A stretch of DNA of 64,000 nucleotides from Paracentrotus lividus (taxonomy: Eukaryota > Echinodermata > Echinoidea > Camarodonta > Echinidae). The stretch's first letter is position 1, and each line of letters starts with the position of its first letter. Location of the stretch: the NCBI GenBank assembly GCA_940671915.1, contig CALNVZ010003434.1, forward strand, positions 13,651,155 to 13,715,154, written 5' to 3'. Below the pieces are notes generated by a model that saw only the letters and a list, made by a program, of their open reading frames with translations, had not been told where the DNA came from and ran no database searches. Positions 11,909-23,243 of this stretch are shown here, in pieces. The position numbers were made by a program, and so were the translations under genes.

Positions 11909-14900
11909 GGAGACAAAATAACATGTACTGTAGATACAAAGTGATGTTAAAAGTAGTGGTCAAAAATGGAAAGAAAATGGAAAGAAAATTAATGCAGAAA
12001 AAGAACAAAAGAGGAAGAAAAATAAACGGATGATGTGTCAAAGAGAAAGAAAGTATAGCAAAGGTTGAAAGTTATCCCTAAATGTGCTATAAAATGACTT
12101 TCGCACAAAAATTAAATTTTGTTAAAATTCCAATAGATGGGTATTTAGTGAGATATAAGTATACTGAAATTTTAAGCTTTCGTTACAACAAAAGAAGCAA
12201 ATCACAAACTGTTCTCCTAATTTAAACCATTCATTTTCACTCACTTGGTCCGAGTAGGAGAACAATGATGATGAAGAAGTCGGCAACGTTCCAGCCGATC
12301 TTCCAGTAAATGGTGAAACCGTTATACCATTTCAGGATCAACTCACACACAAAGATACTCAAAACGGTGTAGTCGAAGATGAAGAAAAGCCAAGCGTACT
12401 TCTGGGACTGAATAACAAAAAGAAACCAAATAAATGAAAGAAATTCAACATTTCATGAAAAGCGTGACCTAAAGATGGCATGAAAGTCCGGGATGAAAGT
12501 AAAGTTAATTGATAACGCAAAAGTGTTACACAAAATTACATAAATTGTTTTTATTGTATGTATTTGCAAACAACAGCAACCTCCGGCATCCAAAATATAT
12601 TTTTGACAGCTGGGCATGCCAGCAATCTTAGAGGGAGAGTCTTAAGTAGGCCTATCAAATGGGTTTGCTGCATGCTGCTTACAATTTAAATATCAAAGAC
12701 AAAAATAATAATTTACACTTGAATGTTAAAAACGGAGGTACAAATCAATAAAAGTCATAAGGACTGCAACAACACAATCAGTGGCCTACATGTAATTGAG
12801 GGGAGGGGAACAAGGAGCACGTGTACCCCCCTTTTACCTGGCCAAAAATAAAAGAGATAGAAAAAGGAGGAAAGAAGAAGAAGAAGAAGAAGAAGAAGAA
12901 GAAGAAGAAGAAGAAGAAGAAGAAGAAGAAGAAGAAGAAGAAGAACCTAGATTGGCAGAAGAAGAAAGAAAGGACTTTTTTTTTGACTTTTCAAATAAAA
13001 CTTTATTTACAAATCAAGTCAACAAACAAATTAAATTACAAATTAAAAGATTGATGAAAATAGCATGAAACAGTTTGACATCATATTGGATTTTAAGAAA
13101 TGAACAGGAATATTAATCAGACAAAACATACATAATTGAAACAAAGGTAATAAATACAATAACACATTAATACTGATCTCTCATAAGAGATCATAAAATC
13201 AATTGTAAACTTTTAATCTAAATCAACCATGTTGAGAAGTCCATCTCTTTGAAAAGGCGTGATGATTATTCTGTAGGTTGAAAAACTCGAACTCAAGAAT
13301 AATTTTATTCTTTACTCGGAGTTTCCAAATTGGCATAGGATCAATAAAACGCGATGTACGATAAAGCCAATATAGTGTTGACTTCAAACTAATTATTAGA
13401 AAATTCGAAAGACAAACTGCATCCTTATTTCGACTCTTTGCATGAGGGACCAGACACCAGTACAAGTTCAAAATCATTTACATGCGGTAGTAGGCACGAA
13501 AGTAAACGATGAAGTAAAGTCAAAGCTGGCTGGATGAAATCACAGAGAAAGAAAAGATGTAATTAATGTTCCTCTTTCTCCACACCAGCCAACGTCACGA
13601 ATGTCCGGATTGAAATGGTGTAGGACAGGAAGACGGAAGTACGTTGTGCATGAGTTTATATTGAATATCTCCATCTTTCTTGATGATGGTAATTTGTAGA
13701 TAGCCGACCAGAAGATGCGTGACGACTTTGAGAGAACACCCATGCCATGCCAGGCGGTTAATTGAAAGGTTGGGAGATTGTTCAAAGTTCTGTTGAGAAG
13801 ACGATATATGCATCTGGTGGTCATGATGAGAGGATCCTCTTTATCTTTGAGTCTAATAGAGAACGGAGACACTATTTGTGTGGCCAGAGTCTGTAGAATC
13901 AAAGATGAAAGACGAGGTCCGTTTCTGGTGAAACAATCGGAAAGTTATTGTGGATCAGCTGTCGCGCACTGTTGAGTTCAAGTTCAATAATCCTCTGAGA
14001 AATCCGCTGCAAGATGTTTGGAACATTAATGTCACTAACCTGCAACCAAGTGCCTTCTTTTAGGTTGATAATATCTTAATTAGTCTGATCCACACGCAAA
14101 GAGTCTGGGGAGACATACGTGGTGATGCAGAAGTGTGATAATTCAAAGGGACATTCAAACATGGTGTGAGTGTGAAAGATGACGTCTCCACGCGAGCTCC
14201 AGAGGTTCTCCAAGCGTGCAATAAATCGGAATAAAAGCTAGGAAGAGTACAAAAGAACTTTGTATCTAGGTCATGAGAAATAGTTGAAGGTCAAATTTCA
14301 GACCTTGATACTTCTGAAGATTATATGCACATAATTGATACGCTGGGTGTGAACAAAGTTCAAGAATCGTAAAACAAACAAAAAGCGAAAAGTAAAAAGC
14401 GCGCTTGGAGACATGCCAGACCAAGTCCACCTTCATTAGTTTCCTGGAAAAGTATCTCTTTTCTGAGCAAGTGTCGCTTATTGGACCAGATGAAGTTAAC
14501 TAACATGTCTTGAAGTTCTTTCAGAATGTTCTGAGGGGGTGAGAGAATGGCAAGACAATGGAATATCTTGGAAGCAGCGATGTGGTTAGCAACAAGGGTT
14601 TTGCCCTTGAATGAAAGGCTCCGAGAAAGAGGGATCCAGCGTGAGAGAGTTTTACTTAGTTTCTCTTTGCACTTTTCCCAATTTTTATTTATGTAGTTTC
14701 TACTAATACCAAGACTCACTCCCAAAATTCCAAACCTTCATTATTCCATTGGAAACCTAGGGGTTTATCACTTCGTCTGGTCCAAGATCCGACCAAAGAC
14801 CTTGCGATTTTACATGATTTAAACAGCAGCAGAGGATTTACTAAAAACTGAATACACATTATGACAATATTAAAAGCTTCATCGGTACTAACAAACACTG

Positions 14901-17900
14901 AAATATCATCTGCATAAGCCGTACAGAAATATAGTTATTCGTTTCAGGTATCAGAAACTGTGTTTATCCAGCTTTTGCCTTAGCATATGTAAAAAAGGTT
15001 CAATAGCTAAAGAATAAAGTAAGCCGAAAGAGGGCAGCCTTGCGAATCCTTTTTGGAAGGAAAAGGGTGAAGTGAGAGCCACATACTTTTACCAGACCTT
15101 CAGCATTATTATACAACAGTTTGACCATGATATAAGAAATCACCAATACCCATTGCTTTCATTATAACAAAACAAATATTTGTGGTCCACATTATCAAAA
15201 GCTTTCTTTGATCAAGATTTATAATAGCAAGAGGTGTATTGTTACATTTGCATAATTAATTACATTTCGAATCAAATTCGGTTATCATAAATTTGACGGC
15301 CTGGTACACAATAACTTGATCTTGGTGAACGATATCGCCAATGCAAAGTTTAAGTCTGTTAGCTAGTACTTTTGCTAATATTTTATAGTCATTGTTTAAA
15401 AGTGACACAGGGCGCCAGTTGGCAATGTCTGCTAAATCTCCCTTTTTAGGAATCAGGGTAATCACAGCTTTACGAAAAGAATGAGGTAAATTACCTGAAA
15501 TAATGGCATGATTCAGAACAGATAAGAAGTCATTTTTCAAAGTGGGCCAAAAGAATTGATAAAACTCGGAAGACAGCCCATCTAGCCCAGGCGACTTATT
15601 TCTACCGAGCTGCATCAAGCTTTTTAACCTCTTCAAGCGTAAAGGGAGACTCTAGATTCATGGACTCTTCATGGCTAAGTCTAGGTAATTGGACGAGATA
15701 GTTTTCAGCAATTATCGTCAGTAGGAACACTTTTATAAAGATTTTCATAAAAATCATGTACATGAGCTTTAATCTCACAAGACTTTTCTGTAATATTACC
15801 TGATGAAAGCCTAACTCGTGAGATATTTTTAGAAAAAGAGTTTGATTTCTCCAAATTGAAGAAAAAAGCGGAGCTGGTGTCTATTTCATTGGTCAGTCGG
15901 AAACGAGATCTCACCAGCGCGCCATTCGCTTGGCTTTTGAGTAGCAAGTTCAGCCTGTTCCTTTGTTCATTCAAAACATTTTTAGTATCAGACGATAAAT
16001 CTGATGTAGATTGAAGATCATCAATTGTTTTATTTATTTTGATGATGGAGTCTCTTTTCTCACATGCAAGTTTAGCGCCATACATCTGCGATAAAGATTT
16101 GAGATGAGCTTTCCCAAAGTCCCACCAAGTGGAAACATTGGGGAAATTTGGCTTTTCATTTCTCCATTCAGACCAAAAATGAATAATAATATCTGCAAAA
16201 TTCTTATCTTCAAGAAGTGAATTGTTAAAATGCCAAAAAGCACTGCCTCTCTTTTGAGAGAGGGGTGATTTAATTTTTAAACAAACGGCAGAATGATCTG
16301 AGAGGGAGCAAGGTCAAATATTACATGATAAAATAGAGGACATTGCAAATATAGGTGCATAGAAACGATCTAATCTTGCTTTAGAGATTCCTGTATGGGA
16401 ACGAGGGTTATTTCTTTGCCATGAAAATTTCCTATCATGTGGGTGTAGTCTACGCCAAACATCGCGTAACGATTACTTTCCATGACGGTTTTAAGAGAGT
16501 TGGCAATACGTGGTCGGTGTTCAAACGACTTACACAAGCGATCCATAGAGGGGTTGGGTGTTGTATTAAAATCTCCCCAATAATGACGGTACCCTCATTA
16601 AGCTTTCCTAAACTCGCAGAAAGACATTGAATAGCGTCTAAGGCTATTTTGTCATCTTGAGGAATAATAACGTTGTATAAGTGATAAATAGCTTTGCTAA
16701 ATTCAACTTTAGTATACAAGATATAACTTTCAAAGGTAATTTCAGATTGGACAACAACATATTCAGTGTTGTTTTTAACAAGTGTAACCACGCCAGAGCC
16801 TTGAGTGCGGCCGGGTGCGCAAACCGGGGTATGTGACGTCCACAAATTCCAACAAGTCGAAATTTTACATAATTTATTTGGTTTCTTGCAAAAAAAATAC
16901 GTCGGGATTTTAAAAAATTATCAACATAAGTAAAAATGGAGGCATTTTTAAGAGGAGTGGAGCAGCCTCCCGTATTGAGAGTAACAAAAGATAAAGTCAT
17001 TAAAGAAAAAAGAAATAAAAAGAAAGGGTTAAAACTAAAAAGAGAGGAGGACATCATTTTTTAAGAGAAAAGGTTACGCACTCATATCAAGTTTGTTGAT
17101 CAATTTGTGCACTCTTTGTTGAGTGCTCTTCTTAAACAGCGGACTATTCTTTAGTGGTCTAAGCTGACGCACGAGCCCTGGAATGTTAGATGTAAATTTT
17201 CGAGCCACATCGTGGGTTTTTTGCTTGCTTTTACTGTCTTAAGAAACTGTTAAAAGGGTTTTGTGAATAGAGGGCCTTGACTTGAGGGAAAGGATGATGC
17301 CCAATCTACTGAGTCATCGTCTGATTCGTCCCATACTATTTCTGTTAGATCTTGGGTGGACGTCGAGGAGGAGAGTGTGGGTGAGGATGGGGTGGGAGAA
17401 GGTGGAACAGAAGATGTTTTTGGAGTTGTAAGAACAGTGCGGGTGGGCGTTGATACTTTTTTAAATTTCTAGGGGAGTAGCAGACGAATCAAGGGAAACC
17501 AGGGAGGAATGGAGTCAGATAAGGGACTGAGTCTTGCTTTCTTTTAGCAACGACTCCGAAAACAAACGGCCAGGATCTGGCGGTGTTCCCCAGACCGAGA
17601 CCGGCTGTGAGTTGTCATAGACTTGGGGGAAGTATGAGAGTCATTTTGAAGACTCTCTTGAGAGGGCGCTATATCTCTTTTAGAGACATGTCATGGGATG
17701 TACCAGGACGGTCAGGGTTGGTCCACTGATCTCCCCTCCGTGGTGGGGGCACTGATTTACCCTCATTAGTGGGAACCATTCTTGCATGCCTCTCATCCTT
17801 AGAAGTGGGGATAGATTTTTTGGGGGTTGTTGGGGGGCGGATGATTTTTTGCATACCCTGGTTGTGTGCCCAAACTCCCCGCAATTGAAACATCTAACAG

Positions 17901-20004
17901 AATCCGTTGAGATGAAAACCCTATAGTTGGCTCCTCTGTGGTTAAAGTTCAGATGGTCAGGAGGGATGACATTAGTTGGAAGTATTACCTGTACTGCCGC
18001 CTGAATGATAAGATATGGGAGAGGTTACTTTCCCTAAAACCAAGGGAATTGATCTTACTGGGGAGACTACTTTGCAAAAGGAGGACAAACGTGTATTAGA
18101 ACGTCGTTTGGTATTTCGGGGTAGACATTTGAGAGTGTGAGCTTTGTTGTTGGTAGTACGAGGGGCTGGATTTGAACGTAACTGTATTGAAAATTTAAGC
18201 CTTTATTCACAGCGTCGTGGACTGCCTGTTTTGTATTGAGATAGACGGCGATTCGTTGCCCGCTGATCCTTGACGCTGATAGAATTTGTCAGAGGGCATT
18301 GTTTGCGCTAGTGCTTTTATATATTCATGTATGGAAAAATCTGGTCTCGAATGGAACACAATGGCGTTTTACGACTCAATGAGCATGCTGAGCCAAGCGG
18401 CTCTGCTGCATTGCCTGAAGGTCCGCGGCTAGGTCGGGCGGGTTTTCCGCACCTTCCGAGGCCATACGCAGGCAATGAACACCCCACAGGCAATGAACAA
18501 AAACACTCTAATAACCTCTAAAATATACAAAATATTATTAAGAAAACCGGTGGACCTGGTCTGACAATACTTAAACTATATATATAAACATACACAGAAT
18601 GACCAAACGGTCAACAATAAACGAGAAAAAATAAAATTACCAGAGCTCGCAGAAAAACGTCACCTTCCACGCTAAGAAGAAGAAGAAAAAGAAGAAGAAG
18701 AAGAAGGAAGAAAGAGAGAGAGAGAAGAAGAGAAGAAGAAGAAGAAGAGAAAGAAAGAGAAGAGAGAAGAGAAGAAGAAGAAAGACTTTGACTTTTCAAA
18801 TAAAACTTTATTTACAAATCAAGTCAACAACAAATTAAATTACACAAAAAAGATTGATGAATAAATAGCATGAAACAGTTTGACATCATATTGGATTTTA
18901 AGAAGAAGAAGAAGAAGAAGAAGAAGAAAAGAAAAAAAAAAGAAAGAAAAAAAAAAGAAGAGAAGAAAAGAAGAAAAGAAATGGATCTTGCTTACCAGAT
19001 CTTGGTTGGTCTGTGCTCCGATGAGGATGGCATTCATAATAATCGATCCAAGGATGAGACCACGAAAATACTTGCTGCCAACCAACTTACCCACCATTTC
19101 CTGTCAAGGTAAGAACAATGAAAAGATGATGATGACGACGATGATGATGATGATTATGCAGATGATTTGATTGTGGTGGTGATAATGATAATGATGATTC
19201 TGATGTTGATGCTTCTGCTGATGATGATAATGGTGATATTGATGACGATGATGATGATGATGATGATGAAGATGATGATGATGATGATAATGGTGATGTT
19301 GACGATAACATTGATGACGATGATGCTATGATGATGATGATGATGATGATGGTGATGACGATGAAGGTAATGATAATGACGATGGTGATGAGGATGATGA
19401 TGATTATAATGATGATTGATAATGGTGATGATGATGATGATGATGATGAATAGTTTATTTTCTCACCTGAGAGACGACCTCTTCCACGCGTTCATCATCG
19501 AGATCAACGACCTCGTTGAAATCTTCTTCGATTTGATCCGACTCGAACATATCAGACAGAGATGCCCCACGATTTATCTATGAAGAGATGATATATAAAA
19601 ACGTCAATTCATTGATATGATGCTTGAAGCATCGTATTGTAAAAGCGTCGCGACGTACCTCACCCCATGCTCCCACCTCCCCCAATCCATTCGGAATTTC
19701 TGTTTCCAAATCTGTCGTCAATGGCAAAATAAAGGTACAATTTTGATGGGGTTTTTGTTCCTCTCTTAGTTTTCTTTGCATGTTTAAAATAATATGGTAC
19801 AATAAAAATAGAGATTTCAAAACGATTTGTAACAAAAGGAACATATACTGCTATTATTTTAGCAATGTCTGAAATAAAAATAACCTCTTAAGAAATTATA
19901 GTTCAGCATATTTTGCAGTTATTCTTTCTTTCATAATGCACCTCGGACTTGTATTATTATTGGACAGATGGCGCAATATTATTAAAAAAGGAAATTCCGT
20001 CCCT

Positions 20005-20065
<61 letters not shown>

Positions 20066-23065
20066 AGAGACATATATCTGCTTCCTTGTGTTTCACCAAC
20101 CTTTACATCTGTTCTCAAAATTATGACTCATTGGAAGTTTGTAATTAAGGTTGTTCCTGTTCCTTGGCATGTTTCTCTTTCTCTCCTCTTTTTATTCTAA
20201 AGAGATCTAGATTGTCAATTCCAATATACAGGGTGTCCCAGTAAAGTGGAACCTGAATGGTCAGTTGTTTTTTTTTCTTTGAATGCAAGCAAGTAATATC
20301 AACGCATCCGTTTTCTTCTTTCTGATGACCACTAAATAAAACTCAAAAGAGCTGCGGATTCATGAACTTGTAAAAATGAGATTGCGCATAATGAATTGGA
20401 AGGTTGGTCGAACAATTTCTACTTGTTTCATTCACCAAATTTCTAAACATGAGTTGTTCACTTGCTGCGGCATCTATATATATGCTCCCATTGCCTTGAT
20501 CTGCGCAATCTGATTTTGTCAACTAAATTTCAACTCGTCTAAAGATGAACTGCAATATGATGCACTTAATATTCCATGTTTGCTTTCACAGTGGAAAATG
20601 TATAACAGTTATTATGTAAACGATATTTTATCTCAGTACATATTAAATTAAATTATACTTACAGCATCAGGATCAAATGTGAACAGTCGAGGTACTTCGT
20701 CTCTGTTGAAAGTCAGACAAAAAAAAACACGATTATTTATGAGCTTAATCATTTTTTCTTCTTCAAAAAGATTATTTATAATTATATTATTATGTTTTGC
20801 TGATAACATTATTAGATAAATACAACATTTATTTCCAGAGTGGCCCCGTACAAGCTATTTGTATTTAATTTTTTAAAAGTCCCTCTATCAAAGTTGCATG
20901 ACCTAGATCTAATAGATTGTAAATGCTTTCACTCAAATACCAGAAGAGAGGGAAAAAAAATTATTGCCCTGTAATAGAGAGTTACAATCAGTTGCAAATT
21001 TTGAGACGACAATTCTGATTGGTTCATAGTCAGACTGTTATGCAAGAAGTCTATGTAACATGATTGGTTACTATCGATTTGCAATAGATCGTTACTCTTT
21101 ATGTTACAGGGCAAATGTGATATTACGATGACTAATTTCTTCTCTTCTAGAATGAACAATGGTAAATTGTAATGTAATTTTGACAAACTGTTAGAAACAT
21201 CATCTTACGGTTCCATTTTCTTTTTCTTCTGCGGTCCAATTTTGTTGGCAAACTGCACTTTGAGTCCAATCTATTGATATATCAAAATGGAATAAATCAT
21301 GAAATTGTTATATTATTCATCATTTAACTTGCATTCTAGGTTTAAAATGGTTTATTTCCCTTTTATGTTTGGTTGTGATGTCTAAGTCTTAGTGTTTAAC
21401 TATTATTCATCACTTTAAGGATGTCACTGAATCTATTTTCTGAGACATTAAGTGACAAAATACAAAAGGGCCCCCAAAAAATTCATTTCAACGTTACGGG
21501 TTGGGATTATCAGCATGATCAGTGAAATAAATCATTAATTTTTTTCAAATTTTCCCCCAAAAGCCAAAACTGTTCATTAGTTTCATTTATGTAATTTATT
21601 CATTCATATAATTTTTTCCAAAAAAATAAATAACCGTAAGGTGCCAGGGCGGCGCAAAACGACGGGCCTTGAGAAGATAATTTCATATGTTCTGTTGCCA
21701 AGGAGGATTTNNNNNNNNNNNNNNNNNNNNNNNNNNNNNNNNNNNNNNNNNNNNNNNNNNNNNNNNNNNNNNNNNNNNNNNAAAAATAAATAACCGTAAG
21801 GTGCCAGGGCGGCGCAAAACGACGGGCCTTGAGAAGATAATTTCATATGTTCTGTTGCCAAGGAGGATTTCGCCACGTATTGCAAAGACGTTTAGATATC
21901 TAAATACAATTATTTTCCACCGAATATGTCCCAATTTTAGTCGGTTTCTTGAGGTGAATATATTTTAAATGACTTTGCACAGTGGACAGTAGATCTAGTA
22001 GGTGAATATCCACACATTTATAACATTTGCTGGATATCGCACTTGATTTCGTACACTACGCATCACAATGTACCTCTAGCACCTAAAATTAATTCCTCAA
22101 AGTACCATTGACTACATCTTAAGTTCCTAACCTCCAGCTATCGACATACATGGTAGACCCTCTCGTATACCGCTTGTTGTATGATGGGGAGACTCATTAT
22201 TCGCGCAAATTTCAAAAATTATAAAAAAATTGCGGACATTCAACTCAACAATATCTTCATTACTCAAAATCAACGAAAACTATGATTACCAAATAAAACG
22301 CAAATTCTAAACTCCGAATCGCCGAAACAGAAGAAGTGAACTAAGTCAAGGTTCGACCATTATCGCGATTTCACAAACTTCTATGTTAACGATCGCAACG
22401 ATCGCGCATTGTGATGAAAAGTCAACAAACCCAGTGACCTTAATTCCCGCAACGAGCGTTGACCACAAAGATTTATCCAGAAAATTCCATCAGTCTAAGC
22501 GAAAGGAAAACGGTGAAATTGTAATTCCCAAAATTTCAATAGAATAAGATATAATAATATCATCATCTAAACTCTATGACTATTAAGTTCGGAAAAGGGA
22601 TGATTTATCCAAACCGATGTCCAAAAAACTCGGAATTTTCGGCAACGAGAACACGCACATTTTCGAGTTTGGTCAATAATTTCACCAGAATTCGATACAC
22701 CATACGTGACGGAAACTTGTCATCCTAAGCCAATTTTGTCCCTCTGTCTGATTGCTATCAGATTTTCACGATATAGATTACTTTTTGAGATATCCGTCGT
22801 GCGTGAATTAAGGTTCTGCGCGAATTATGGTTACACCATTATGTCCGGACGCTTTGTTTGTCCGGACAAGACGGCAATTTAGGACCTTTGTGATCAATAT
22901 TTCATTAATGGATTGAAAGTAATAACAGACAATAACAAACGATATTCACTAATATTTTTGCTATTTGCTGCACAAATTTTGAATAAATCCAGAGCATATA
23001 AGATGATGTTTTTATCTTCTTAAGTGTCCGGACAACGGACCCCCCATCCTACCAATCATTCGTCG

Positions 23066-23098
<33 letters not shown>

Positions 23099-23212
23099 CA
23101 ATCATCATCATTATCATCATCATCATTATCATTAGGCCTATCGTCATCATCATCATCATCATCATCATTATCATCGTCATCATCACCATCATCACCATCA
23201 TCACCATAATCG

Positions 23213-23243
<31 letters not shown>

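Noticed and set aside
20225..20260. tacagggtgtcccagtaaag, like the end of a mariner-type element
   Set aside because: No matching inverted end was found nearby.
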